The notes under the pieces: generated by a model
Told to the model about the DNA's origin: nothing
Seen by the model: only the letters and a program-made list of their open reading frames with translations
Databases searched by the model: none
Shown here: positions 11,341-24,595 of the stretch, piece after piece
Numbering within the stretch: the stretch's first letter is position 1
Layout: each line of letters starts with the position of its first letter
Source: Omphiscola glabra
Taxonomy: Eukaryota > Mollusca > Gastropoda > Lymnaeidae
Reading direction: 5' to 3'
Assembly (NCBI GenBank): GCA_964017045.1
Contig: OZ024808.1
Coordinates: forward strand, 20,267,284-20,331,283
DNA length: 64,000 nt
Made by a program: the position numbers and the translations under genes

Positions 11341-13684
11341 CGGGGCGTCAGAAAACTTTCGCCGCCCCGGGTGGCACACATTGGAGGTAAGCGGCAAAGA
11401 AAAGATTAAAACAAATGCAGATTTCTTGCCTTGACTTCGTATTCATGGTCACGCCCAGTTTATAACCAAAGCAATACAAACGCTGGCAGTGTTCTACGTA
11501 AGGGCTTTTACCAGAATAAGATGCTAGAGTAACAGATAGAGGGAGGATTAAATAATGTCAAGCACGGGATGGGGGGGGGGGGGGCTTAGAAGGGAGGCGT
11601 CTTATCGTCAGGGCGCGTGGGTCGGCGTGACAAAGACACGACAGGCAGGTGCTTTGTCAAGGGTTTCTGTACTGCAAATACGGACTATTTGGTATGATAC
11701 CAGGGCAGTGAGAAGGTATTTAAACCATTTAATTGTATTGTTATACATATATATATATATATACATTTTTTTAAGTTTAAGATGAAACTTTATGCACGTT
11801 CGGTTCAATTAACGAGAGTGACGACAGTCTTTATAATATCGTTGTCTAAGAAGGCGTTAATATTTAGAGTTACGTCATGGTGGTACGTGGGCGTCATTAT
11901 GCGGAAGGCATACACATAAGTATAAAGTCATGTATTTAAATTAAAATTCATTTTATCAAAGATTTCAGGAAAAGAATCATTCGATTAATCCCTGCGCCCT
12001 TCCTTCTCCCATTTACAAAGATGCAACGCCGCTGAGCGGAAGCTTTGTCAAATTAATGCATTGCTTGCCTTCAGTTAGCCCCAGGCAAAGTTGTTACAAA
12101 GTACTGATCCACTGGCCGGATGGGGGCGTGGCTTTGAGATTTGGGGGGGGGGGGGGAGGAGACCACTGGTTCTAAAATTAGCATTTAGTAGCACTCTGCC
12201 ATTCCAACCAAGTTCGTGTCAACAGCGGATTGAAGTACAGGTCAGAGTCGATGCATACCTCAGATGAGGAATGTGTTCAATAGACGCCAAACGGGGAAGA
12301 CGGTCATGCACCACAACGCTTAGCGGTTGTAACTAACGTCTAGTTGGGGATAAATAGATATAGAATACGCCACGGAACCACTAAGTCCATTTTCAGATTA
12401 CTTGTGAGATTAACTGTGTGAACGTGAGGAGGATTAATGTAGGTGATGAATTCGATGGCTTGAAACAGGGGTTCTCAGTGGATAAAACTTGGTGCGTTAA
12501 AAAGAGTTATCAATTAGTCCGCGTGCCGCTTCTTCCGATTGTTTGTCATGTAGGAAGTGTTGTCTGAGTGGGGGTTTGGTGGTGGGGGGGGGGGGGCAGT
12601 ATTTCCTAGATACACTAGTTGTACAGATTTATTCATTAATAGGGGTCGTTGAAAGGAAACTTTGAGATTTGTATTTCTCAATATGAAATGTAAGACTTGA
12701 TCTCATCTTTAAATTCTGATAGTCCACATACAAGAACGTGACACTATTGTAAGGATCAATAATGTGTGTGTTCAAAAAAGGCAGAATGTGCTGCACAGGA
12801 AACCTCGAGAAGATGCTGGATTGTAGAGCGGAAACGCAATGTACATGCTGATACATATGGGCAGATAGCTCACCATCGGTTTATCAAGACTTATATGGAT
12901 TGACGATATAAATGACATATTAGGGCCGAAAATGCAGGCGGAGAGTTATGGGTAGATCCGAATGGAAGGATGTGATGGAGCAAGGTAGGGCCCTACCCAG
13001 GCCGTAACGCCATTGATGTTTTGTGAGAACACATCAGGTCGATAGTGCAGGGCAAGCTGCCCAAAGACCGTCAGTACAAGGGTAGCTGTTTACACCACCG
13101 ACCGATAGTCAGTGCAATAGAGAACTGATTTTGTAACACCCTAACACCATCTGTGCCGGGTACCTGTTTGTACTGCCTGCCACCAAAAGTGTTAAAAACG
13201 ACAAGACGTTTAAGGAGAGATAGGTTGCGGGGGTTTAAGACAACTCCAAGTCAAACGTTAGTCAAATCTGACACGGTGCGGTCAATTGTATCGTCAAATA
13301 AACCATATAGTTCCCCAGCAATGGCGGGCCGATGTACATCAGTGAAGGTTCAGAATAGCGTGCGGCAACCTGCGGTTAAGTAAACAGTTGAGGCTCTCTT
13401 AACAAACGAATGCTTCGTTTTGTGTTTGTTTGTCCATCATTTAAACTTAATTGAATAAAATGAATATCAAAGTAGAACACGCCATTGTGGGGAACGAGTA
13501 ATGTAATATATGGTTTCCAAAGCTTGTCTATACTGCGCAGCCTACAGATTTTTGTCGATTAATATCGCACCGTAGAACTAAGATAATAAACGAGTGACGT
13601 AGTGCATAAAGTAGCACGTTATTGAATAAATTAAGTAAATAAATATGACAATTGGTCCCGTGTTCATGCAATTACTCTTCACAC
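11341..13684. other. Unassigned sequence with isolated signals
   Basis: Holds a possible 46-bp plus-strand exon near the left end (see findings), G-runs at 11571, 12142 and 12582, an AT microsatellite near 11746 and a hAT-like end at 12466. The longest frames (about 75 codons) match nothing I know. Confidence 0.4.
12466..12490 (+). mobile_element. hAT-like terminus (fragment)
   Basis: CAGGGGTTCTCAGTGG fits the hAT pattern CAGNGGTTCTCA. No inverted partner or 8-bp duplication identified. Confidence 0.35.
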
Positions 13685-13689
13685 CGCCC

Positions 13690-13834
13690 CTTGTTATGAT
13701 GCTACCTGCTTACAACGATTGTTATGATGCTACCTGCTTACAACCCTTGGTATGATGCTACCTGCTTACAACACTTGGTATGATGCTACCTGCTCACAAC
13801 ATTTGTTATGATGCTACCTGCTTACAACCCTTGT
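13690..13834. repeat. 28-bp minisatellite, 5 units
   Basis: TTATGATGCTACCTGCTTAC AACCCTTG repeats five times with one to three changes per unit. It ends about 25 bp before the large 32-bp array and is unrelated to it in sequence. Confidence 0.95.
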
Positions 13835-13859
13835 AGGGAAACCCGGCTATTATAAAAGT

Positions 13860-15875
13860 GAACACAAATGATATCACATGGCCGACCATTGAATAAACAT
13901 GATATACCATGGATGATCATTGAACACACAAGATATCCGATGGCTGACCATTGGACACACATGATATTCCATGACCTGACCATTGAACACACATGATATC
14001 CCATGATCTGATCATTGAACATACATGCTATCCCATGACTTGGCCATTGAACACACATGATATCCCATGACCTGACCATTGAACACACATGATATCCCTT
14101 GACCTGAACATTGAACACACATGATATCCCATGACCTGACCATTGAACAGACAAGATATGCCATGACCTGACCATTGAACACACATAATGTCCCATGAAC
14201 TGACCATTGAACACACAGGATACCCCATGACCTGGCCATTGAACACACAGGATGTCCCATGAACTGACCATTGAACACACTGGATGTCGCATGACCTGAC
14301 CATTGAACACACATGATATCACATGAACTGACAATTGAACACACATGATATCCCATGACCTGACCATTGAACATACAGGATGTCCCATGAACTGACCATT
14401 GAACACACAGGATATCACATGACCTGGTCATTGAACACACATGATATCCCATGACATGACCATTGAACACACTTGACATCACATGACCTGACCATTGAAC
14501 AGATTGTACATCCCATGACCTGACGTTGAACACACAATATATCCCACGACCTGAACTTTTAACACACATGATATCCCATGACCTGACCATTGAACACACA
14601 TGATATCCCATGATCTGATCATTGAACATACATGATATCCCATGACTTGGCCATTGAACACACATGATATCCCATGACCTGACCATTGAACACACATGAT
14701 ATGCCATGACCTGAACATTGAACACACAGGATGTCCCATGAACTGACCATTGAACACACAGGATACCCCATGACCTGGCCATTGAACACACAGGATGTCC
14801 CATGAACTGACCATTGAACACACTGGATGTCGCATGACCTGACCATTGAACACACATGATATCACATGAACTGACAATTGAACACACATGATATCCCATG
14901 ACATGACCATTGAACATACAGGATGTCCCATGAACTGACCATTGAACACACAGGATATCACATGACCTGGTCATTGAACACACATGATATCCCATGACAT
15001 GACCATTGAACACACAGGACATCACATGACCTGACCATTGAACAGATTGTACATCCCATGACCTGACGTTGAACACACAATATATCCCACGACCTGAACT
15101 TTGAACACACATGATATCCCATGACCTGACCATTGAACACACATGCTATCCCATGACCTGACCATTGAACAGACAAGATATGTCATGACCTGACCATTGA
15201 ACACAGAGGATGTCCCATGAACTGACCATTGAACACACTGGATGTCGCATGACCTGACCATTGAACACACACGATATCACATGAACTGACAATTGAACAC
15301 ACATGATATCCCATGACCTGACCATTGAACATACATGATGTCCCATGAACTGACCATTGAACACACATGATATCACATGACCTGGTCATTGAACACACAT
15401 GATATCCCATGACATGACCATTGAACACACATGACATCACATGACCTGACCATTGAACAGATTGTACATCCCATGACCTGACGTTGAACACACAATATAT
15501 CCCACGACCTGAACTTTGAACACGCATGATATCCCATGACCTGACCATTGAACACACATGCTATCCCATGACCTGACCATTGAACAGACAAGATATGTCA
15601 TGACCTGACCATTGAACACACAGGATGTCCCATGAACTGACCATTGAACACACATGATACCCCATGACCTGGCCATTGAACACACAGGATGTCCCATGAA
15701 CTGACCATTGAACACACGGAATGTCCCATGACCTGGCCATTGAACACACATAATGTCCAATGACATGGCCATTGAACACACAGGATATCCCATGAACTGA
15801 CCATTGAACACACAGGATATCACATGACCTGACCATTGAACACACATGATGTCCCATGTACTGACCATGTTGTGT
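13860..15875. repeat. 32-bp satellite with higher-order repeats, about 62 units
   Basis: The unit is CCATGACCTGACCATTGAAC ACACATGATATC, with starts at 13969, 14001 and 14033. A diagnostic run of variant units, including CAGATTGTACATCCC and a 31-bp unit, recurs at 14501, 15044 and 15459. Spacings of 543 and 415 bp equal 17 and 13 units minus one base, so blocks of many units were copied together. The minus strand has no stop in any of three frames over long stretches (up to 376 codons at 14012-15142, VCSMVRSWDIMCVQ-like). This follows from a stop-free 32-bp unit and is not a gene. Confidence 0.97.
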
Positions 15876-18239
15876 AATACACATGTACACAGATGCTCTA
15901 AGTTCGTGGCACATATCATAGACTACAAAACCTTTGAGTAGTTTAAAAACAACAAAGTAGGGGAGAGGGTGGTGGTGTATCAGGTTATTGGCATTTACTG
16001 GTGGTATCGATTAAGGTGTGTTGGTACATAAGACGTGTCCTAGATCGCGTGTGAGCCTCAGTGTTAGTTTCATTGTCCAAGTATGTACAGAACCTAGTTC
16101 AGCATCGTAGTAATATCATCTACCATGAAAGGATCGTATACATCGACGCCATGCACTTAAATTAACATGTTACAATTAAGGTGGGGATGGGGGTTTGGAG
16201 ATTGGGGGTGTGGTGGTGGGAGGGGGCGTTTGCGAACCCGCATCTTTGGGTTCATGTATGAAAAAGGGGGAAAAAATGTGTATGGTCTTTAAAACATCGC
16301 GCTTACAAAGGCACGAATCATTTATGATAGTTAAATGCAGCACAGGGTTCCAAGTAACTATCAATACAGCAACGTGTTGCATGTGAAAAGTATGTTACCA
16401 GAAGTATTCGAAATCAGCCATGTATATCGCGAGTGATTGTATCTTTATAAAGGGTTACCAAATGCCACCACAATGGCTCCATAGACGGCGCCATTGAGAT
16501 GGAGTATGATTAGCCAACTTCCTTATTGAAGTTTGTATATTTAATATTTAATAAAACTTATTTAGGAAATGTGTGTGCGTCCTAGCCGCTACGGCTGTGT
16601 TATAAATTGCATGTTGAGAAACTGTGTGTTTAATGTAAACGACGGGACAAAGTAGTTTCTAGTTACTAGTAGATCCTGTACGTTGGTTATAGGCATTGGT
16701 TATTTGTGTACACTTCAAAATATGTTTTCGTTCTGCTACCATGCTAACTATCAGTATTTATTTTTATTTTGTTTTTAAACCCCGGTGATGTTCATTAACG
16801 TAGATCGCATGACTATAATTGAATGTATACTTCCATTAACACCGTGAGTCTTGAAGTTAAATTACACAATTTCAAAGGTCATGAGTTTTTGTGTTCCATC
16901 ATTCATTTATCAATTATTTAATAAGCCTAATTATACAATAACTATGTAATTATGTATGTATGGTATTTTTTGTTTAAATATATATTTTTTTGTTTTTTTT
17001 GTTTTTGCTTTTTTTTTTTTTTTTTTTTGCTTTTTTTTTTGCTTTTAATTTTTATTATAATTATTTTTGGATGAATATTAAAAGTTAATAACCGAACTTC
17101 CAAGTCAGATTCACTACAAGTTGGACGGACATTGCCCCTCCCCCCACCCCCACCCCCCACCCACCACAAAAAAACAACACCACATATTTATTAGGGGATT
17201 TAACTCAGCTAAATCTAGAATGTGTTTGGGTTACAGCTGAGTTATTATTACCACTGTGCTTACTTGGAAGAAAAGGGGCAAATCCCAGGAAGACAATACT
17301 ACAGACACGGGAGATTTAGAGATTGAACAGATGGTGTTCAGTGAAATAGAATTGTGACAGAAAGGTTTCCAGGAAATATAATTATGTTAAATTGTGTACA
17401 ATGGTTTGGCAAACAACAAAGTAACAATGATAGCCTCTTCTAGAATGGTCTCCCCATAAAATAAAGTTGACCAAGTCAATCTAACATTGTTATCTCTGTT
17501 TGCGAAAAAAACATATACGCGTCCTTGAAAAATTTAAATAAAAATCTGAAAACGTGCTACCTGATTTTATCCAGCCAATCACGTTGCAAAGATGAGGCGA
17601 CATCTTTAGAGTGACGTGTGAAAGATAGGAATGTTGTCAGGTTGGCGATGACAATAGTAATAACGCTATTTATAGTGTACGTTAATACAAGTTAAAAAAA
17701 ATAATTAAAAAATAATAATTAATGCAATTAAACTTAAACATATTGACTTTTAGGTTGGCTTACAAAAAAAAAATAAAAAAAAAATTGGAATAAATAAAAT
17801 AATAATTCTACATGACAAGGTAAACATGTTGGTATGCTCTTAATAAGATTAATTTTATTTTTTTTAATGGCTTTAGAAATAGATGGAAGTTTCGTGTACA
17901 CGTCACGTGCAATTTGTATGATTTTACGTTTGGAGAAAGAAAGAGAGTTGGGGGGGGGGGGGGGGGGGGTGACAAATGTGCGCTTGAATACATCTGATGA
18001 AAACTATGTACGATTTTTGTTCATAGCGACTGACAATGTTGGTACATAGAAATAGTTCGTTCTGACCCACCCTCTCCACGTAGGCAAATAAAAAGCACAA
18101 GGTAAAAAAAAAAGGGGGGAGGGTGGTGCTGACAAAAGACAAAACGAAACAACGGACGTGTCGACAAAACGCCTCATTCGGTCAACTGAAACAAATGAAC
18201 AATAACAGAAGATAATGACGACTTACGAGATTTGGTTTT
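15876..18239. other. Unassigned sequence
   Basis: No gene recognised. Contains T-rich runs at 16985-17045, a C-rich patch near 17137-17163, G20 at 17950-17969 and an A9G6 junction near 18102. Several short frames (60-75 codons) lack any recognisable motif. Confidence 0.5.
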
Positions 18240-18500
18240 CCACCGACCAATGGGAAACAAGTTGCTGCGTCGTCCCATGCAGGACACACAGGACATCGTG
18301 ATAAATTCGCGCGTGCTTAATCTAACTGTTTATTTATGTCCTACCATGCTGGACATTGTAATTTCAGAAGTGATAAAACTGTGTATGCAATCCAACTTGT
18401 TGGCTATGTCATATCACCCACGGCTTCGTGTCACAACAAATGATGCTAGAAGTGTTTTGTAATCCAACTGTTTAGTTAGGTCCCATCTTACGGGGCACAC
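18240..18500. repeat. Possible very degenerate tandem repeat
   Basis: Three times a block resembling AATCYAACTGTT is followed by TATGTC or TAGGTC and CATNNTACGG/GGACA. One block holds GACATCGTGATA, a word also present in every unit of the 41-bp array 2.6 kb away. Old and uncertain. Confidence 0.3.
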
Positions 18501-20097
18501 ATGACGTCGGGACACATCGCTTAATAGGAGTTGTATTGGTTTAGACGCGTGACTTATCTCTTAAAATGACACAAATGTATGATCCGGTCAGTTAAGAATA
18601 GTGCTCCTATTCATTTTGATTAGCACATCGTTAGAGCAATGAAACTAGTAAAATTACAACAAAAAACAACAACAAAAAAACATGAATGCCTTAGCCTTAA
18701 TGTCGTATCTAGTTTTGAGTAATTAGTATGATATTTCTTTTCGACCATTAGGATTCTGAATATAACTCAGATTAAATGTCTTTTTTTTTTTATTCTCCCA
18801 CAAATTAAAACAGACAATATGAATTGTATATGAAACACAATGATTGCTTGATGTCCTTATGTCAGGATATTTAAACGGTATTTCGAGGAAGTAATACTCC
18901 ATCACACTACAACGAAAGCATAAATTGAACGTTAAACTGTAATCAGTGTATTCAGGTATGTATATAGCATTGATGAAATACACATTTGTTTGTTAGAACT
19001 TGTCTATACCCCAGTCGTTAAGGTGCACGTCAAAATTCACAGAATGATAATAGTTCCAATAATGAGAATTACGACTTGATGGCATGCAGCGCTAGCCGCA
19101 AATAAAGAAACCAACACACACTATCAAACACACGATCAGGTCAACGTGTGTCTTATCAGGACACGTCTTTTCAAGATGTGTTCAAGACGAGTTCACGGCG
19201 TGAGGACTGGCCGAGTGTGTCACCGAGGGCCCCACAAACAGTGATTCATCGTTTTTTCCCCTCACTCGTACAGTCAATACGACATAATGCTTCTTTTATT
19301 CCCCCCATTCGTGATCTCCGATTAAAAGCGGGGGGAGGGGGGGGGGGTTTCCTTGGGGCAGCCCGACTCGGTAAATGAGGTCATATGATGTCATCATTAT
19401 GTTACTAAAGTCTTTTCTTATGACGTAACAGCTAATGAGTACGGATGTTTTTAGTTGATTCCTTCTTTTATTCAAATGAGTCCTTAGTGTTTGAAAAATA
19501 CGTTTAAGTGGTTTAAACTTAAGTTCACGGATCGCTGAAGTGTCCGTTAGAACAGATACGGAATAAGTAGTCCACAGTAGCGCATGTGTATGCTAATGAA
19601 GGAAGGAGGGTATTTCCCGCCTTTGGGCGATGTGACATTCTCCATGAGGTCACACTAATCGATAATTCACGTTACTCCACACCGAGTGGCCTTCTAGCGC
19701 GTTCATTATGACGTACATACGGGAACAGATGAAGAGTGTGCGTGTGGAGGAGGGTGCAAAGTGCAGGATTGACCCCCCCCCCCCCCACAAACGTACACAG
19801 TCAAAGAAATGTGCAGAGACAGATACGTTAATGTGAAAATCAATCAGTTTAAAAAGCCACAGATAAACTGGTGTTGGTGGTTTGGTAAGGGGGGGGGGGG
19901 GTGTGTGTTCAGGCTAGTGCACTTAATGCCCTATTTATAGCACGGCCTTTTTTAAAAGCATGAGCATGTCAGAAACAACAGTGAGTGTTGCATGGTGCGA
20001 TGACTTCCAAGAGCTGGGAATGCAAATCATGCTTGTATATACAGTATTTTTTTAAATATTTTTTTTACACCTTGAATACATGACATATTCAAAATGT
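18501..20097. other. Unassigned sequence
   Basis: No gene recognised. G- or C-runs lie at 19328-19347, 19770-19786 and 19889-19901. 19140-19380 is a GC-richer patch without clear coding signs. Confidence 0.5.
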
Positions 20098-20737
20098 AAT
20101 CATGAATCAGAATAATCAGAATAATCAGAATAATTATGAATCAGAATAATCATGAATCAGAATAATCAGATTAATCAGAATAGTCAGAATAATCAGAAGA
20201 ATCAGAATAATAAGAATAATCACGAATCATAATAATCAGAATAATAAGAATAATCATGAATCAGCATAATCAGAATAATCATGAATCAGCATAATCAGAA
20301 TAATCATGAATCAGCATAATCAGAATAATCATGAATCAGCATAATCAGAATAATCATGAATCAGCATAATCAGAATAATCATGAATCAGCATAATCAGAA
20401 TAATCATGAATCAGCATAATCAGAATAATCATGAATCAGCATAATCAGAATAATCATGAATCAGCATAATCAGAATAATCATGAATCAGCATAATCAGAA
20501 TAATCATGAATCAGCATAATCAGAATAATCATGAATCAGCATAATCAGAATAATCATGAATCAGCATAATCAGAATAATCATGAATCAGCATAATCAGAA
20601 TAATCATGAATCAGCATAATCAGAATAATCATGAATCAGCATAATCAGAATAATCATGAATCAGCATAATCAGAATAATCATGAATCAGCATAATCAGAA
20701 TAATCATGAATCAGCATAATCAGAATAATCAGAATTA
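20098..20737. repeat. 25-bp array grading from a 9-bp repeat
   Basis: The left 150 bp is an irregular mixture of the 9-mer AATCAGAAT and variants. From about 20256 the sequence settles into about 19 apparently identical 25-bp units (7+9+9: AATCATG, AATCAGCAT, AATCAGAAT). Starts at 20281 and 20306 give the period. The uniformity points to recent expansion. Confidence 0.97.
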
Positions 20738-20837
20738 GAATATGAATGATAAACCCCAAACAATGTTATTTCACAAGCACACGAACAATAGCATGTACCA
20801 ACCTGGATACATTTAGTTAGGGACGTAGCACGCACCC

Positions 20838-21717
20838 CTAAAGTTTACTAGTGTTGTATGTGGTTCTTGTCCCATGACATCGCGATATATAGTGGTGTAT
20901 GCGGTTCGTGTCCCATGACATCGTGATATATAGTGTTATATGTGGTATTTGTCTAATGACATCGTGATGTATAGTGTTGTATGTGGTCTTTCTCCCATGA
21001 CATCGTGATGTATAGTGTTGTATGTGGTCTTTATCACATGTCATCGTGATATATAGTGTCATATGTGGTTCTTGTCCCATGACATCGTGATATATAGTGG
21101 TGTATGCGGTTCGTGTCCCATGACATCGTGATATATAGTGTTATATGTGGTATTTGTCTAATGACATCGTGATGTATAGTGTTGTATGTGGTCTTTCTCC
21201 CATGACATCGTAATGTATAGTGTTGTATGTGGTCTTTCTCCCATGACATCGTGATGTATAGTGTTGTATGTGGTCTTTAACACATGTCATCGTGATATAT
21301 AGTGGTGTATGTGGTCTTTGTCCCATGACATCGTGATGTATAGTGTTGTATGTGGTCTTTATCCTATGACATCGTGATATATAGTGCTGTATGTGGTCTT
21401 TTCCCCATGACATCGTGATATATAGTGTTGTATGTGGTATTTATCCCATGTCATCGTGATGTATAGTGTTGTATGTGGTCTTTATCACATGTCATCGTGA
21501 TATATAGTGGTGTATGTGGTCTTTGTCCCATGACATCGTGATGTATAATGTTGTATGTGGTTTTTGTCCCATGACATCGTGATATATAGTGTTATATGTG
21601 GTTCTTGTCCCATGACATCGTGATGTATAGTGTTGTACGTGGTCTTTGTCCCATGACATCGTGATGTATAATGTTGTATGTGGTCTTTGTCCCATGACAT
21701 CGTGTGATATAGTGTTA
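20838..21717. repeat. 41-bp satellite with 5-unit higher-order repeat
   Basis: About 21 units of 41 bp contain TGTCCCATGACATCGTGATA TATAGTG and TTGTATGTGGTCTT. The variant GTGGTGTATGCGGTTCGTG and the units after it recur 205 bp later (20891 and 21096), that is five units. Minus-strand frames of 70-98 codons are array artefacts. Confidence 0.97.
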
Positions 21718-24190
21718 TGAAACAGCATGACGCTATATCGATTGATTTCATGACTCAACCGGATTTCTCCTTTGACCCCTTGCGACAATCCTCGGTATCG
21801 GATTCATGCTTAGGAACGACGCACTTAATTCGTTATCGGAAGTTACTGAACCTTCAACAGCTAGAACATTGACCATATTTGTGTGCATTGGTCTCCTACA
21901 ATAAAACGACGTGTCACGCATCAGTTTTTAATGATGTGCATATGTGTACAGTGGATAAAGCTCCAAATGTGTGTTAAAGGATCAAAACAGTATCACATTT
22001 TGGTTTGAAATCAGTGAAGCAAAACTAAGAATGAGATTATCAAAAACGTTAAATTACGACGATATTACGGCCGTGAAAAATCGTTTTCAGAGTTAATTTC
22101 AAAATTAATCGGCATGTTTTACACTAATTCCGGAAAATGCAGTTCAAGCGCGTTGACATATTGTGGACACATTAATATACGTATTTCCCCACATACCTCA
22201 AAACTCAATGAAGATAGGGAGAAAAAAAAGTGTGTGGGTGTGTGGGGGGGGGGGGGGAGGATAGAGGATGATATTTTCTTTGATACTTAAAACATTTTTT
22301 AAAAATATTTTTTTTTTCAAAATATGCAGGACAAGGGGCAAGGATACGTCTGATCACATATTTTATGAAGATATCACTTTGTGTATATAATAATGTATTG
22401 TAAACATTTCGTAAGAATACGTTATATTGCGAAAGAAAAAAAAAAGTTGACGTTGTATATGGATAACGCAACCATTCCACAGACGTGAAAATTTAATCTT
22501 TAAAAATAGATACCGGTACATATTTTTTTTTTTGGTCCCCCGACAGTACAGTTCAAGGGAGTTAACAAATAAGGGTTAAGATGTTCTTTTAGTATTATGA
22601 TTTTTTTTTTTTTTTTTTAAAATCTTCTCTATTCCGCAAAATAGAGTAAAAGGGCATGTACACCGTGTGTGAGATTAATAATAGATCTTTAAAAAAAAAA
22701 TGGGCAAGCCTGTTAAAGACCTTCAACAATGTTTAAGACATTTTTCTTTAGCTGCAAGAGGATCGTTCACTCTCTCACAAATATATGTATAGTATAATTC
22801 AGGAAAGAAGCGCAGAGTTTGGTAAAACTGTCAATGAAGATACCGATATATACAAATATGTTAAGGTTAAAAATACTTACAATGGTACGCGTCTTTTCAT
22901 TTTTAGAAAAAAAAGTGTTTTATTGGGGGGGGGGGGGTTGTTATTCCTTGGGGAGTATTTGTATCTTTTTTTTTTTTTTTTTAAATGTATTTTAAATGTA
23001 TTGTAAATTCCTTAATTTTGGTAAACACTTTTGTATGCTGAAGAGCGATTCTCTAAACTTACACTCGTTCATACAATTATGTAACTAAATCCGTTTAACA
23101 AAACAATACATTGACTTCTCGCTAACCGACCCCCAAAACTGATTTTTTATATATTTTTTTTTTAAAAATAAGCATGCAAATAAATAAATAAAAAACAACA
23201 ACGCGATTTAGAAAACTAACTGAAACGAAACTGTCAGCACTGTGTTCGATACATAATCTTATATGCACACCGTTCACGCATCGACCTAAGTAGTGTTTGT
23301 GTCAGTGTGCTCTCAGTGTACAATAGGACACCACTCGAGATGTACTGGCGAGAGTAAAAATGGCATCTATAACAATGCGAACGATACTGTCAAACATGCG
23401 TATCGCGTGTTTTAAAATCATTGAATAGGAAGATATTTGACAAAACAATTGTAGAGTACTACATTTTATTCCGGAAAAAAAAGATTTTTTTTTTTTTTTT
23501 AAACGTAACCACGAATATATAAAACCAGCACATATATAATGTTATTCACATCACACAGTACGACATGATTAGGAAATCACTGCACGAGAGTTAATGGGGG
23601 GAAATGTTTGTCCGGCAAAAAAAAAAAGACTTCATAATCCCAAAATTGTATCTAAACATTTCACGATAAGTAATTCACCCATATACTGTGGATTAGTCAG
23701 TAAGAGCATGGGCCATCAATAAATGACGTCGCGTTATAGCGACGACCCTCATAAAATTGTAACACAAATTACACACTTTTAAAACACATCGTTTCAAATG
23801 TGCGCCCCCCCCCCCAACCACCCCAAAATCAACCTCAAAGTGTACGACGTTTACCGTTGACTCATGATGAGCAGTGTAGCATGAATGTCGAAAAACATTG
23901 TGTATGTTGTATAGCATCAGAGTTAAATGGTTCAATAAAATCAATAGCTGGTATAGTTATTGTGATGGTTAGAATTGTGATTCGTATAGTGAGAGACGAA
24001 AGCTTCTCGACACCACAACTCCCCCCCCCCCCCCCAAAATCCCAATCATAAAATACAAATCAACCAATACACTGTGACGGTGTAAGGGACGCAACCTAAA
24101 TATTATGTCCAACATTAACTGTTTCGACTAAGAAGGCGTAGTCGCACTTTGACTCTTCTTAGAATAGTTTATTAGATAAGTGTACACACA
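21718..24190. other. Unassigned AT-rich sequence
   Basis: No gene recognised. Long T- and A-runs (22591-22620, 22963-22982, 23485-23502) and G- or C-runs at 22243, 22925, 23806 and 24021. Confidence 0.5.

Positions 24191-24192
<2 letters not shown>

Positions 24193-24239
<47 letters not shown>
24193..24239. repeat. TA microsatellite
   Basis: About 46 bp of uninterrupted alternating AT. Confidence 0.97.
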
Positions 24240-24241
<2 letters not shown>

Positions 24242-24349
24242 CTGACTAACTTAGTCGGGACCGTCCTGGAAGGAGTTAATTACGTATATTTAGCAAGGGT
24301 ACATACACGAAGATACATATTATTAGGACATCGTTAGCACGCACAGAGA

Positions 24350-24595
24350 TTATAGATTATGAGTGAAAGGGTTGCAGACAAAAAAAAAAGTAGATATTGT
24401 GAGGAAAGGGATAGAAGACATTTAGTTTAGAGATTATGAGGGAACGGGTAGAATACAATAAGTTAAGCAATTAAGAGGACAAGGGTAGTAGAAATAGAGT
24501 TTAGAGACTATGAGGGAATGGGCAGAAGACACAAAGTTAAGATTTTAAGAGGACACATGTAGTAAAAATAGAGTTTAGAGATAAAGTATATGTTC
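24350..24595. repeat. Degenerate 74-77-bp tandem repeat
   Basis: Three to four units begin TTTAGAGAYTATGAGGGAAY GGG. Unit starts near 24354, 24431, 24505 and 24579 give the period. Clearly diverged, so an old array. Confidence 0.7.

Noticed and set aside
14012..15142. 376-codon open frame on the minus strand
   Set aside because: It is a straight translation of the 32-bp satellite and is open in all frames. It has no unique sequence.
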